Source of the DNA: Mycobacterium decipiens
GTDB taxonomy: Bacteria > Actinomycetota > Actinomycetes > Mycobacteriales > Mycobacteriaceae
DNA: 64,000 bases
Reading direction: 5' to 3'
Assembly (NCBI RefSeq): GCF_963853665.1
Contig: NZ_OY970459.1
Coordinates: 186,001-250,000, forward strand
This document shows, in pieces, positions 1 to 8,961 of this stretch. The notes beneath the pieces are model-generated. The model was given only the letters and a program-made list of their open reading frames with translations, did not search any database and was not told where the DNA came from. Every line of letters begins with the position of its first letter. Positions within the stretch are counted from its first letter, which is position 1. The position numbers were made by a program, and so were the translations under genes.

Positions 1-873
1 CGGATCCCTGCGGGCTTCACCGGCACGGTCGCATTGAAGCCCACTTACGGGCTAATCCCGATATTCCCGCCCAGTCCGTTTGGCACGTTGTCTCACGCTG
101 GACCGATGACACGGTCGGTGCGGGACTGCGCGGCGCTGCTCGACGTGATCAGCGGTTTCGACGCCCGGGATTGGTCCGCCATGCCAACCCCGACCAGGTC
201 GTTCCTGGACGGGCTCGACGACGGCGTCGCGGGACTGCGGATCGCCTTTTCGCCGAACTTGGGTTTCGTCCGCAACGACCCGGAGGTCGACGACGTGGTG
301 CGGGCCGCGGTTGATGTGCTAGCCCGCGCCGGAGCCGAAGTGGACCAAGTCGATCCGGGTTTTGCGGATCCGGTCGAAGCGTTCCACGTGCTGTGGTTCT
401 CCGCGGAGGCTCAACTGCTGCGGGCCTACGGAGACGCCGTGGACGATCGGGTGGATCCCGGGCTGCGGCGGACCGCGGCGACCGGGGCGACCTACTCCGC
501 GGCCGACTTCCTGGACGCGACCGCCGTGCGGATGGACCTCGGTGTGGTGATGGGCAGGCTTCACCAAACCTACGATGTCCTTCTCACCCCGACCCTTCCG
601 TTGCCCGCTTTCGACGCCGGGCAGGATGTGCCGGACGGTTGGACTTCGCCGGACTGGACGAGCTGGACGCCGTACACCTATCCGTTCAACCTGACCCAGC
701 AGCCTGCGTTGAGTGTGTCGTGTGGATTCACCGCGGCTGGACTGCCGGTCGGGCTGCAGGTCGTCGGGCCCCGGCACGCCGATGCCTTGGTTCTTCGAGT
801 CGGCCAGGCTTATCAGGTCGCTACCGAATGGCACTTGAGTGAACCGGCACTGCTGGCCGAGGAGGTGCGATGA
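1..873 (+). CDS. Amidase signature family protein, 5'-truncated by the window edge
   Basis: The reading frame is open from base 1, so the N-terminal part of the gene lies outside the window. The first visible residues (RIPAGFTGTVALKPTYG) are the end of the glycine/serine-rich amidase signature, which normally follows the catalytic serines. The remaining 290 residues cover the C-terminal half of the fold, including the segment ending in GLPVGLQVVGP that is typical of AtzF/GatA-like hydrolases. These enzymes hydrolyse amide bonds with a Ser-Ser-Lys triad; the triad itself is not visible here. The stop overlaps the start of the DUF3830 gene by 4 bp (ATGA), so the two are translationally coupled and probably act together. 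The substrate cannot be inferred. Confidence 0.85.
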   Translation, partial: RIPAGFTGTVALKPTYGLIPIFPPSPFGTLSHAGPMTRSVRDCAALLDVISGFDARDWSAMPTPTRSFLDGLDDGVAGLRIAFSPNLGFVRNDPEVDDVVRAAVDVLARAGAEVDQVDPGFADPVEAFHVLWFSAEAQLLRAYGDAVDDRVDPGLRRTAATGATYSAADFLDATAVRMDLGVVMGRLHQTYDVLLTPTLPLPAFDAGQDVPDGWTSPDWTSWTPYTYPFNLTQQPALSVSCGFTAAGLPVGLQVVGPRHADALVLRVGQAYQVATEWHLSEPALLAEEVR

Positions 874-1370
874 GCAGATACATCACCGTGTCGTTGGACA
901 AGCGCAACGTGAGCTGCGTTGCCGTATTGCTGGACAGCGAGGCACCCCGCACCTGTGCGGCGGTCTGGGATGCGTTACCGCTGTCGGCGGCGGTGTTCCA
1001 CGGCAAGTATGCGCGCAATGAGATCTACACACTGTTGCCGGCGTTTTCGGCGAGCGACCCGGGTAAGGAGAACACCACGGTGACCCCGATCCCGGGCGAC
1101 CTGTGCTGGTTCTCGTTCGACTCCGACGACCTTGGCAACCCGGCATACGGGTACGAGAAGAGCGCCGGGACGGGCACGACCGGTGCGATCGTCGACCTCG
1201 CGCTGTTCTATGGACGGAACAACCTACTGATCAACGGTGACCAGGGGTGGGTGCCGGGCAACGTCTTCGGCGCCGTCGTCGACGGTCTCCCCGATATGGC
1301 CGCGGCCTGTCAGGACCTTTGGCTGGGCGGAGTCCGTGGCGAGACCTTGAGCTTCAGCCGGCGCGCCTAA
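870..1370 (+). CDS. DUF3830-like protein (cyclophilin-like fold)
   Basis: A 166-residue protein whose start overlaps the amidase stop by 4 bp. The N-terminal half (MSRYITVSL, then a segment with AAVWDALPLSAAVFHGKYARNE) resembles the DUF3830 family of small cyclophilin-like beta-barrel proteins. Members are often encoded beside amidases, hydantoinases or small-molecule transporters, but their biochemical role is not established. There are no membrane segments or signal peptide, so it is probably cytosolic. The coupling suggests a shared pathway with the amidase. The family call is from recognised residues only and is moderately secure; the function is unknown. Confidence 0.6.
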   Translation: MSRYITVSLDKRNVSCVAVLLDSEAPRTCAAVWDALPLSAAVFHGKYARNEIYTLLPAFSASDPGKENTTVTPIPGDLCWFSFDSDDLGNPAYGYEKSAGTGTTGAIVDLALFYGRNNLLINGDQGWVPGNVFGAVVDGLPDMAAACQDLWLGGVRGETLSFSRRA

Positions 1371-1407
1371 CGTCGTGCCGACCGCACCGTGACCTGAATC
1401 GCCTCCA

Positions 1408-2853
1408 TCAGTGTGCTCCGGAGTCTCCGGCGGGAACTTTTCGGGGGCTTGGGTCGACCGGCACCGTGTCGTGCTCGAGCAGGGCGGCATCCTTGGACAG
1501 CACCGGGCCGTCAACCAGGAGTCGGATGATCTCGCGGGGGGCGTTTTGCGGCGAGCTCAGACCCAGCGTCGTCGCCGCGTCCGCGTCGGGCACCCCGTAA
1601 CGCACGCCCTGCGGATCGACATAGTAGATCGATTCGGTGTAGCGGGGATCCGGGGACTGCAACGCCACGAGCTTCCCGCCGTCCAGGAAAATGGTTGCCG
1701 TCCCATGGATCTGCTTAATTCCCATGTTCATCGCCGCCGGCGGTATCGGTAGATGCCGGCCGGACAGCACTGTGGTCCGCGGCGATTGGTCACCGCCGCC
1801 GCGCTCCCACGACCAGCACAGCGTGGGAGCCTCCGGCCGGGACACAATGTTGAGCGGTTCGTCGGGCAGCGGTGAGTCATACACCGTTTGGGGCATGTCG
1901 ACGATCAGATTCGGCGACACCGACGGCGGCTCTACCAATCCGTAGGATTCCTTGTCGCGCAGCGCTCCCGCGGTTTCGGCGTTCACCCGCGCAATCCCGT
2001 CGCGCAGCACCACAAAGCGTTGTGGCCCCTGGTCGGTGTGGATCTGGAATACCGACCCGATCACCAGATCGGCAGGTAACCCCAGATCGTTGGGCGCGCC
2101 GGCGGCCGGTATCGGCGGCAGCTGCCAGGACCCCATGTCGGGTAGCGCGTTGAACATGCCCTCCGAGATCGGGGTCGCCGTGGCGGTCACGGGTATCCCT
2201 ATCGGCGAGGTGAGGGCCCGGTCGGTCAGATCGATGGCGTGGCGTCCCTTGCGGGTGACGACCCACGTCCGGTCCTGGTAGGACACCAGCACCGCCTGGT
2301 GGGCCTGCAGCGGATCGATCGCGGGATCGATCACCAGCGGCATCGCGATGACCGCTGTCTGCACCGCCGGGGACGCGGTGTCGGCTCGGGCGACGGTGTC
2401 GCACAGGGTCCAGATCGAGGTGCTGCCCCCCGAAACGGGGGTGGCGTAGGGGGCGCCGGGGATGCCGATGGTCTGGCCCATGGGCAGCTTGCTCAATTCG
2501 GAGGAGCTCACGGTGGCCGGGGTGGCCGGGTTGCCCAGCGCCAGCCGCGCCGAAGTCAGGTTGTAGACCGGATGCAACTGTCCCGACAGGATCACATAAA
2601 GCTGGTTGGTCGCGCGGTCGGTGAGCAGGCTGGTGGCGCCGAGCTTGCCCTGTGGTTTGAAGTAGGCCAGCAGCGCGGCGCCCGCCAGAATCAGCACCGC
2701 GACGACGATGCCAAGAGCGGCCGACCGGCTGTAGAACTGCATCGGGTCGTCGAACATCCGGGTGTCACGGCGCACGATGGCATGCTCGAGCCGGCGTAAC
2801 AGGAAACGCCAGCCGCTAACCTGAACCTTGGTGGTCAGCCGCAAACCCGACAT
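1408..2853 (-). CDS. EccB-type ESX secretion component, orphan paralogue of EccB1
   Basis: A 481-residue protein with a short cytosolic N-terminus, one membrane segment at about residues 48-66 ([18 protein letters not shown]) and a large periplasmic part. This is the EccB architecture of the type VII secretion membrane complex. The N-terminal stretch (for example [20 protein letters not shown]) and the C-terminal end ([19 protein letters not shown]) look nearly identical to EccB1 of ESX-1 (Rv3869), while the middle is more diverged. No eccC, esx, PE or PPE gene lies beside it, so it is not part of a complete locus here. It resembles the partial ESX-1 duplication known as ESX-6 in M. marinum, but that link is an inference. 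It could be a functional spare subunit or a relic. Confidence 0.9.
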   Translation of the reverse strand: MSGLRLTTKVQVSGWRFLLRRLEHAIVRRDTRMFDDPMQFYSRSAALGIVVAVLILAGAALLAYFKPQGKLGATSLLTDRATNQLYVILSGQLHPVYNLTSARLALGNPATPATVSSSELSKLPMGQTIGIPGAPYATPVSGGSTSIWTLCDTVARADTASPAVQTAVIAMPLVIDPAIDPLQAHQAVLVSYQDRTWVVTRKGRHAIDLTDRALTSPIGIPVTATATPISEGMFNALPDMGSWQLPPIPAAGAPNDLGLPADLVIGSVFQIHTDQGPQRFVVLRDGIARVNAETAGALRDKESYGLVEPPSVSPNLIVDMPQTVYDSPLPDEPLNIVSRPEAPTLCWSWERGGGDQSPRTTVLSGRHLPIPPAAMNMGIKQIHGTATIFLDGGKLVALQSPDPRYTESIYYVDPQGVRYGVPDADAATTLGLSSPQNAPREIIRLLVDGPVLSKDAALLEHDTVPVDPSPRKVPAGDSGAH

Positions 2854-2856
2854 CTG

Positions 2857-2907
2857 TCACTCGATGGTGTCCAGGCGTGGGTGCACCGCTGCGATCCCCT
2901 CGGTCAT
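2857..2907 (-). pseudogene. Possible 3' remnant of an eccA-like gene upstream of eccB
   Basis: The 16 codons ending 3 bp before the eccB start read MTEGIAAVHPRLDTIE and stop in the sequence TGACAGATG, the tight junction expected between eccA1 and eccB1 in an ESX-1 locus. Upstream the frame loses any recognisable protein character. This suggests that only the last piece of eccA was carried along when the eccB copy arose. The identification rests on position and general character, not on an alignment, so it is tentative. Confidence 0.3.
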
Positions 2908-3185
2908 GTGTGCTCGCTCCGGGTAGCCGTTCGCGATTCGCGCCCACCCCGCCCGCACCCGCAGCACGCTACTCGGGCACACATCCACCGGCGCAGGCAG
3001 GCCCCGGCACACTGCTCTGGACAACCCCGGCGGGACGTTGCGCCGAACCGTGGCGTACATGCGCCAATTACCTCCGTAAACCATTGCCATTGCAGTTTGG
3101 CGGCCTGCGGCTACCAAGAATTAGCATCAACTAGCGCAATCGCTCTACTAGTTTGGCTGTAGATCCCATGAGCTATGCCAATGAT

Positions 3186-3405
3186 GAAATTCACCAACGG
3201 CATGAAAAGAAATTCACCAACGGTCGCGCAAAAATTTCGCCGATGGCAGGCAAGGCTCAGCGGGCAGGTGCAAAACGGCTGGCTGCGGACCACTTCCGTG
3301 TGCCTCCTGGGACCAGGCATGTCGCGGAACTCATCACCGGCAGCCCCAAGTTTCACCAATGACACGTGAGAAATTCGTCAATGGCGTGTGGAAATTTTGC
3401 GCCGG
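3186..3405 (+). repeat. Iteron-like array: six degenerate direct copies with about 21-23 nt spacing
   Basis: In an AT-richer gap between eccB and the SDR, the 15-mer GAAATTCACCAACGG occurs exactly at 3186 and 3209, and in degenerate form at 3232 (AAATTTCGCCGATGG). After about 100 bp further copies appear near 3348, 3370 and 3391 (for example GAAATTCGTCAATGG). All have the same orientation, and spacing is close to two helical turns. This is the layout of a cooperative protein-binding array such as plasmid iterons or transposon-end sites. No replication or transposase gene is adjacent. No gene is supported in 2908-3419. Confidence 0.6.
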
Positions 3406-3419
3406 CGACATTTGATGAA

Positions 3420-4268
3420 TCACCCCCTTGCCGGGTGGCGTGGTGAGGCAGTCCCCTTGCCGCCCGCCGCTAAAGCGGCGACCGCACCCCCGTCGACCAG
3501 CAGGTCGGTGCCGGTGATGAAGGTGGCGTCGGGTCCGAGCAGGAAAGCGGCTGCCGCGGCGATGTCGTCCGGTGTTCCGATTCGACCCGTCGCCGACGCG
3601 GCGATCATCGATCGCATGCCATCGCCGACCGGCGAGCCAAGTTCCCGTTGTCCCATCGGCGTAAAGATGATGCCGGGACTGATCGAATTGACGCGGGCCC
3701 GCCGACGGCCCCAGTGCGCGCTGGCGGCGCGAACTCGAACGAGGTTGGCTTGCTTAGCTATTGGGTAGGCGAAGGCGGGCTCACTCACTCGGCGGATGAA
3801 GTCCAGCTGAAGCAACTCGCCCGGCGGGTCATGGGCCAACGCATATTGGTGCTCGGAACTCAGCGGTGGCAACAGGTGGCTTGCCATGCTGGCGATCACG
3901 ACGCCCGCGCCGCCCGGCGCGATCACTTCACCGAACTCCTGCAACACCAGCGCGACGCCAAGCAGATCCACGGCCAGAATCGCTTTGGCCGACGCCTGCG
4001 ACGGTGAGAGTCCGGCCGTGTGCGCGAGCTGCGTGACGTTGCCAAGGGAGGCGGCCAGTGCGGCGAGAGCACGAACCGAATCCGCTGACGAGACGTCGAC
4101 GCTTGAGCTTTCGATGTGATGGCCGGCCGCGGATAGCGATTCGGCCACACCGATCAGCGCCTCTTCGTTGTTGTCGGCCAACAGCACCGTCTTGCCGCAG
4201 CCCAACCGCCGAGCAATGGCGTGGCCCATACCGCCCACGCCGATCACGGTCAGCACATCGTGGTTCAC
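3420..4268 (-). CDS. Short-chain dehydrogenase/reductase (SDR)
   Basis: A 282-residue NAD(P)-dependent oxidoreductase of the SDR superfamily. The N-terminal nucleotide-binding turn is a variant glycine motif (VIGVGGMGHAIARRL), so the usual TGxxxGxG is not perfectly kept. The catalytic YxxxK is present as YPIAK, and the C-terminal end (FITGTDLLVDGG) is classical for the family. The GTG start at 4268 was chosen because a strong GGAAGAGG ribosome-binding site precedes it by about 7 nt; the longer upstream frame has no such site. It is divergent from the methyltransferase gene. The substrate is unknown. Confidence 0.85.
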   Translation of the reverse strand: MNHDVLTVIGVGGMGHAIARRLGCGKTVLLADNNEEALIGVAESLSAAGHHIESSSVDVSSADSVRALAALAASLGNVTQLAHTAGLSPSQASAKAILAVDLLGVALVLQEFGEVIAPGGAGVVIASMASHLLPPLSSEHQYALAHDPPGELLQLDFIRRVSEPAFAYPIAKQANLVRVRAASAHWGRRRARVNSISPGIIFTPMGQRELGSPVGDGMRSMIAASATGRIGTPDDIAAAAAFLLGPDATFITGTDLLVDGGAVAALAAGGKGTASPRHPARG

Positions 4269-4410
4269 CGTCAATCCTCTTCCTCCGCGAGCCTGCCACG
4301 GCAACGATCGGGCCAGAATAGGGGCCGGGGCCACCGGCTACCAGCGCCGTCGTCGGAGGGGCCCGGTTGGGCTTTTGCCGGCTGCACAGCGACCAAGCAC
4401 TATGTAGCTC

Positions 4411-5016
4411 GTGACCGCACCCGTGGACCAACCGTGGAACGTCAACATCCACTACGACGCACTGCTGGATTCCGAGGTGCCGCCCAGCGCCCGGCGCGTT
4501 CTCGACGTCGGGTGCGGCGACGGGTTCCTGGCGGCCCGGCTGGCTCAACGCATACCGGACGTCACGGCGGTCGATGTTGATGCGCCCGTTCTGCAACGAG
4601 CACAGGCCCGGTTTGCCCAGGCACCGGTCCGCTGGCTACACGGCGACATCATGACGGCCGAGCTGCCCAACGCGGGCTTCGACGCCGTCGTCTCCAATGC
4701 CACCCTGCATCACATCGAGGACACTCGTGCGGCACTGAGCCGGCTCGCCAGTCTGATGACTCCCGGCGGGACGCTGGCCGTGATCACCTTCGTGAAGCCC
4801 TCGCTGCGAAACGGATTATGGCACTTGACAAGCTGGGTGGCGTGCGGGATGGCCAATCGCGTCAAGGGCAAGTGGGAACACTCCGCTCCGATCAAGTGGC
4901 CGCCCCCGCAGACTTTGCATGAGCTACGCGGACTCGTCCGTGCCCTGCTTCCCGACGCACGTGTCCGGCGGCTGCTCTACGGCCGGGTACTCGTTACGTG
5001 GCGCGCGCCCGTCTAA
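4411..5016 (+). CDS. Class I SAM-dependent methyltransferase (Rv0089 position)
   Basis: A 201-residue class I methyltransferase. Motif I is VLDVGCGDGFLA near residue 29, the acidic motif II follows (VTAVDVDAPVL), and a post-motif NATLHHIED marks the end of strand 4. Size and position directly ahead of the DUF2127 and mtn genes match Rv0089 of M. tuberculosis. The acceptor substrate is unknown. The gene lies upstream of an SAM/SAH-recycling nucleosidase (mtn), a fitting neighbour because methyl transfer releases S-adenosylhomocysteine. The start is GTG at 4411, about 140 bp from the divergent SDR. Confidence 0.88.
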   Translation: MTAPVDQPWNVNIHYDALLDSEVPPSARRVLDVGCGDGFLAARLAQRIPDVTAVDVDAPVLQRAQARFAQAPVRWLHGDIMTAELPNAGFDAVVSNATLHHIEDTRAALSRLASLMTPGGTLAVITFVKPSLRNGLWHLTSWVACGMANRVKGKWEHSAPIKWPPPQTLHELRGLVRALLPDARVRRLLYGRVLVTWRAPV

Positions 5017-5120
5017 TCGGGGAGGACCCAATCGCCGTGTGCGCGTTATCTTGCGCGGTTCGTTGCCCGCATTGAATGATCGGCGCATCCCGGCCTCAGA
5101 CCGACACCGAAGGAGCGCAA

Positions 5121-5885
5121 GTGGCCAAGAGTCAAAATCGCATCATCAACCGGTGGGAGTTGATCACCTGCGGTCTCGGGGGGCATGTCACCTATGCGCC
5201 GAACGACGAGGCACTTGCTGCGCGGCTCAGCGCCAGCACCGGGCTGGGCGAAGTGTGGCGCTGCTTGCGCTGCGGCGACTTTGCGCTCGGCGAGCCGCAT
5301 GGGCGCGGTGATCCCGAAGCTGCGCCGATGATTATGCGCGGCAAGGCGTTACGCCAGGCCATCATCATTCGTGCGCTTGCGGTCGAACGGCTATTCCGGG
5401 CGTTGGTGTTGGCGCTGGCCGCGTGGGCGGTGTGGCAGTTTCGCGGTGCGCGGGGAGCCATCCAAGCGACCCTGGATCGGGACCTGCCGATCTTCCGTGC
5501 CGCCGGATTCAAGGTCGATCAGATGACGGTGATACACGCGTTGGAGAAGGCGCTGGCCGCCAAACCGTCCACGTTGACCCTGATCACCCTCATGTTGAGT
5601 GCTTACGCGGTGCTGCAGACCGTCGAGGCGATCGGTTTGTGGTTGCTGAAGCGCTGGGGCGAGTACTTCGCGGTGGTGGCCACCTCGATCTTCCTGCCCC
5701 TGGAGATCCACGATCTGACCAAGGGCATCACGATGACCCGGGTGGTGACCTTCGGCATCAATGCTGCCGCCGTCGTCTACTTGCTGATTTCCAAGCGGCT
5801 GTTTGGGGTGCGCGGTGGGCGCAAGGCCTATGATGTTGAGCGGCGCGGTGAGCAGCTGCTCGACCTCGAACGAGCCGCATGCTGA
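5121..5885 (+). CDS. DUF2127 membrane protein (Rv0090-like)
   Basis: A 254-residue membrane protein. After a soluble N-terminus with a Cys-x2-Cys pair (WRCLRCGDF) come hydrophobic segments at roughly 95-115, 150-175, 185-205 and 215-235. The segment with WLLKRWGEYFAVVATS and LPLEIHDLTKG is typical of DUF2127, whose function is unknown. The GTG at 5121 was taken as start because AAGGAG lies 5-6 nt upstream; an ATG 45 bp earlier lacks such a site. It lies between the methyltransferase and mtn, the same order as Rv0089-Rv0090-Rv0091. Confidence 0.85.
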   Translation: MAKSQNRIINRWELITCGLGGHVTYAPNDEALAARLSASTGLGEVWRCLRCGDFALGEPHGRGDPEAAPMIMRGKALRQAIIIRALAVERLFRALVLALAAWAVWQFRGARGAIQATLDRDLPIFRAAGFKVDQMTVIHALEKALAAKPSTLTLITLMLSAYAVLQTVEAIGLWLLKRWGEYFAVVATSIFLPLEIHDLTKGITMTRVVTFGINAAAVVYLLISKRLFGVRGGRKAYDVERRGEQLLDLERAAC

Positions 5886-6026
5886 CCTGACAAAGGGCCC
5901 CGGGCTGTGTCGGACATCACGCCCGTGTTTCGAACTGTTTACCCCAACGCGGCGCGCTGGTAAGGCCGCATGGGTGAACTTGGATCAGGTGGCGCAATGT
6001 CACCGGACTGACGAAGGACCAACGCC

Positions 6027-6191
6027 GTGACAACACTGCCGACCTGGATCAGCCAGAGCTCTACCAGCCGCGAGGTAGTCGCGCCAATCAAGGCGCGTGC
6101 CTGCGACGCGCTGCGCGCGATGCTGCGCAGCAGACAGCGCCCGCAGGACTCTGACCTGCGCCTTATGCGCAGAGGTGTCGAGCGCTGCTGA
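6027..6191 (+). CDS. Candidate small ORF (54 aa) in the gap before mtn
   Basis: The 414-bp gap between the DUF2127 gene and mtn contains a GTG-initiated frame of 54 codons starting VTTLPTWISQSSTSREVV and ending in an Arg-rich tail. A GAAGGA sequence lies about 9 nt upstream of the GTG. Nothing recognisable is encoded and no homologue comes to mind. The gap is larger than in M. tuberculosis at the same junction. It may be a real small basic protein or chance coding; the rest of the gap shows nothing I can interpret. Confidence 0.25.
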   Translation: MTTLPTWISQSSTSREVVAPIKARACDALRAMLRSRQRPQDSDLRLMRRGVERC

Positions 6192-6299
6192 CGTCGGGCC
6201 GGCGCCGAGGGCTCCAACTCTCGATACAATCGCCCGCGTACGGGGGAGCCGCTAACCGGCGGTGACCGGCGATTGGAGATCGAGTTTGCGACCGGATGG

Positions 6300-7067
6300 A
6301 TGGCGGTGACGGTCGGCGTCATCTGTGCGATCCCGCAAGAGTTGGCGTATCTACGCGGTGTCCTGCACGGCGCGAAGCGCCAACGGGTCGCGCAGCTCGT
6401 CTTCGAAAGCGGCCAGCTCGAAGCGCACCGGGTCGTGTTGGCAGCGGCCGGCATGGGTAAGGTCAACACCAGCCTGACCGCAACACTGCTCGCCGACCGA
6501 TTCCGGTGTCGCACTATCGTTTTCACTGGAGTGGCGGGAGGGCTGGACCCCGAACTGTGCATCGGTGACATCGTGATCGCCGACCGGGTCGTTCAGCACG
6601 ATTTCGGTCTGCTCACCGACGAGGGGTTGCACCCGTATCAGCCTGGACACATCCCCTTCATCGAGCCGACCGAGCGCTTTGGATACCCGGTTGATCCCGC
6701 GGTCATCGATCGGGTCAAGCACCGTCTCGAGGGGTTGGCGTTGGCGCCTCTGTCCGCCGCCGCGGGAGGCGGTGGCCGGCCACCACGGATCAACTACGGC
6801 ACCATCCTGACCGGTGACCAATATGTCCACTGCGAGCGCGCCCGCAACCGGCTGCGCCACGAACTCGGCGGCTTAGCGGTCGAAATGGAGGGCGGTGCGC
6901 TCGCCCAAATCTGCGAGTCCTTCGAGATACCGTGGCTGGTCATTCGTGCGCTCTCCGATCTCGCCGGGGCCGACTCGGGATTGGACTTCAATCGGTTTGT
7001 CAATGAGGTGGCGGCCAGTTCGGCCCGCATCCTGCTGCGCTTGCTGCCGGTACTAGCGGCTTCCTGA
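6300..7067 (+). CDS. mtn: 5'-methylthioadenosine/S-adenosylhomocysteine nucleosidase
   Basis: A 255-residue nucleosidase that splits adenine from methylthioadenosine and S-adenosylhomocysteine, recycling by-products of methylation and polyamine synthesis. Visible family features are the start [13 protein letters not shown], the glycine motif [10 protein letters not shown], the segment [12 protein letters not shown] and the ribose-binding EMEGGA motif followed by RALSDLAG with the catalytic Asp. Length equals Rv0091. ATG 6300 was chosen over an upstream TTG because the conserved protein starts MAVTVG. The product is cytosolic. Confidence 0.93.
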   Translation: MAVTVGVICAIPQELAYLRGVLHGAKRQRVAQLVFESGQLEAHRVVLAAAGMGKVNTSLTATLLADRFRCRTIVFTGVAGGLDPELCIGDIVIADRVVQHDFGLLTDEGLHPYQPGHIPFIEPTERFGYPVDPAVIDRVKHRLEGLALAPLSAAAGGGGRPPRINYGTILTGDQYVHCERARNRLRHELGGLAVEMEGGALAQICESFEIPWLVIRALSDLAGADSGLDFNRFVNEVAASSARILLRLLPVLAAS

Positions 7068-7117
7068 GAGGCCGGGCAACAAATGTCAAGGCGCTTCCGC
7101 ATGGATATCATTGCACG

Positions 7118-8134
7118 ATGACTTCTCGGGAAGATCCGTCGGACATGGCCGCCGAAAATCCTAGGCGGTTGCCAACGAAACGTGACCTGGAAATAGGTAT
7201 TGCTGCAATGGCGAGCATTGCCAAGTCCGACGGTCTCGCAGAAGCAGATCAGAGTCTCCTGGAAGCTGCAAGTGTGTACCTCGCCGATGGCGACATCGAC
7301 TGGCGGGAGCTCGCCGAGCGACCGGCCGACGAACGATCGGTCAGGCTCGAGTCCGACGTTGCCAAACGCTGCGCGTTATTCCTGATGACGGCCGCGATCT
7401 TCGCGCACGGGAAGGTTCAGTTGCCGCGAGTCGAGGCGAGCCGGAATATCGCTAGGGCGCTCGGTTGCTATGAGAGGTTCCTGGATGACCTGCTCGACAT
7501 TGCTCGCGGGCGCGAATTCATCGGGGCGATGCGGATTAGGGCAAAGCTCATGAGCAGCCACGGCACGTCGCGTATTCAGGTTCTGAAAGGCTTCTGGGAC
7601 AATATGTCCGGCTTGCTCGGGTTATCGACCGACCCCGAACTGGCTGCTTCCTATCAGAGGCTCGGCCTCCTCGACCCGGGGTTACTCGGACGCGAACTCT
7701 GGGCTCACTATGTTCGTAACAACTTGAGGTTTCCCGGCGAAAGGCGCACAACGGGTGAGTTTATTGTTCCACACGACGTTGCCCATGTGCTGGCCGCGTA
7801 TTCGACGGCGCCCACCGGTGAGATTCTGGTGGGAGCGTTCGCGGCCGGATATAAGGCGCGGAATCCATTTGCGCTGCTGTTGCTGGTACTGCTGCAGTTT
7901 CAGGCCGGCATTAAGATCGACTTCCGCGCACAACCGACGACCGGGCTATTGGATCCCGCCGGCTATATGGATGCTTTTCGGCGCGGCCTCGAATGCAACG
8001 CCGACATCACATTTGGGAGTTGGGACTGGCGACGCTACGCGGAGGTGCCGGTGGCAGAGCTTCGGGAGAGTTTGACGATTCCACGGCAAGCTGCGCCCGC
8101 GATTGAGGGTGGCACCTATCAAGAAGTGTTGTAA
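7118..8134 (+). CDS. TerB-like / Coq4-like fusion protein
   Basis: A 338-residue protein with two parts. The first about 140 residues are helical and resemble the TerB/tellurite-resistance fold (IGIAAMASIAKSDGLAEADQ). Residues about 150-320 resemble Coq4: the zinc-binding signature HDxxHx11E is present exactly as H219, D220, H223 and E235. Coq4 acts in eukaryotic and proteobacterial ubiquinone synthesis, yet mycobacteria use menaquinone, so the reaction here is unknown. There is no signal peptide or membrane span. The gene stands where M. tuberculosis carries ctpA to nrp (Rv0092-Rv0101). The family call is good for the C-terminal half and weaker for the N-terminal half. Confidence 0.7.
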   Translation: MTSREDPSDMAAENPRRLPTKRDLEIGIAAMASIAKSDGLAEADQSLLEAASVYLADGDIDWRELAERPADERSVRLESDVAKRCALFLMTAAIFAHGKVQLPRVEASRNIARALGCYERFLDDLLDIARGREFIGAMRIRAKLMSSHGTSRIQVLKGFWDNMSGLLGLSTDPELAASYQRLGLLDPGLLGRELWAHYVRNNLRFPGERRTTGEFIVPHDVAHVLAAYSTAPTGEILVGAFAAGYKARNPFALLLLVLLQFQAGIKIDFRAQPTTGLLDPAGYMDAFRRGLECNADITFGSWDWRRYAEVPVAELRESLTIPRQAAPAIEGGTYQEVL

Positions 8135-8158
8135 GGCCAGCGATACGAAGCCAGGCCA

Positions 8159-8797
8159 CTAGACACGAAACAGCATGGCGGCGAACATGATAGCCATACC
8201 CGCGGCCATCATCGCCTGACCGAAGCGCGTCAGTGAACTGCGCAAGAAACCGGCCCCACCGCGCGGTCGCTCGATCACGGACCGATAGACCCAATAGAGG
8301 GCCGCGACCGCGAAGCCCAGGAGCCAAAACCAGTTCACCGAGCTGATCCATCCCGGCGAGCCGCCGCACCCTGGCGGGTGCGTTGTCGCCATGTCCATGC
8401 CGGGCATCGACATGTCCGCGGATGCCCGGTGATGCGCGCCCGACTGGCCGGGCAGCAGATGGCCGTCCATGACGGCGTACATCCACGCCATCGCCGCCAC
8501 CATCGAGGCGTGGTAGATCCACACCGCCCGTTGGGCGATCGTTCGGGCTGCGAGCACGGTCATCGTCACGAACCACACGGTCGCCAGCAGGAAGAACAAG
8601 GCGGGCCCGGTCGTCGGCAACCGTGCGCCCCAAGGCCAGGCCATGACCACCATGGCAATCGCCATCACCAGATGCACACTATGGCTGACGACCGCGGTCC
8701 ACGGTTGTCGTCGAGTGAGGATTCTGACGGCGTATCCGGTGCCACTTAGCGCGAACAGTCCGGTCACCACCCAGCGAAGCATTAGGTCAGCGATCAT
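8159..8797 (-). CDS. DUF5134 multi-spanning membrane protein with a His/Met-rich loop
   Basis: A 212-residue protein with about six hydrophobic segments, matching the actinobacterial DUF5134 family. Between segments 4 and 5 lies a loop rich in His and Met (HHRASADMSMPGMDMATTH), which looks like a metal, most likely copper, ligand set. It is divergently transcribed from the CopD/CtaG-domain gene and near the copper-type ATPase gene ctpB, supporting a role in copper handling or cytochrome oxidase assembly. That role is an inference; the family has no proven function. Confidence 0.75.
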   Translation of the reverse strand: MIADLMLRWVVTGLFALSGTGYAVRILTRRQPWTAVVSHSVHLVMAIAMVVMAWPWGARLPTTGPALFFLLATVWFVTMTVLAARTIAQRAVWIYHASMVAAMAWMYAVMDGHLLPGQSGAHHRASADMSMPGMDMATTHPPGCGGSPGWISSVNWFWLLGFAVAALYWVYRSVIERPRGGAGFLRSSLTRFGQAMMAAGMAIMFAAMLFRV

Positions 8798-8961
8798 GCG
8801 AAGCTCGGCGGCCCAGGTCGGGGGAAGTCATCCAGTCACTTTCGGGTTCGGCGTCCACGGTCTGAGAAGAATATGCGATTCATCGGCTACTCGGTGGGTG
8901 CCGGGGAACCGGAGGTTCCCGGCCAATGGGCATCGGCTACGACGCGCCGTAAGCTCAGGGA

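Noticed and set aside
3153..3420. CRISPR-like appearance of the 15-bp repeats
   Set aside because: Spacing is only 21-23 nt in total, spacers would be 6-8 nt, repeats are degenerate and there are no cas genes.
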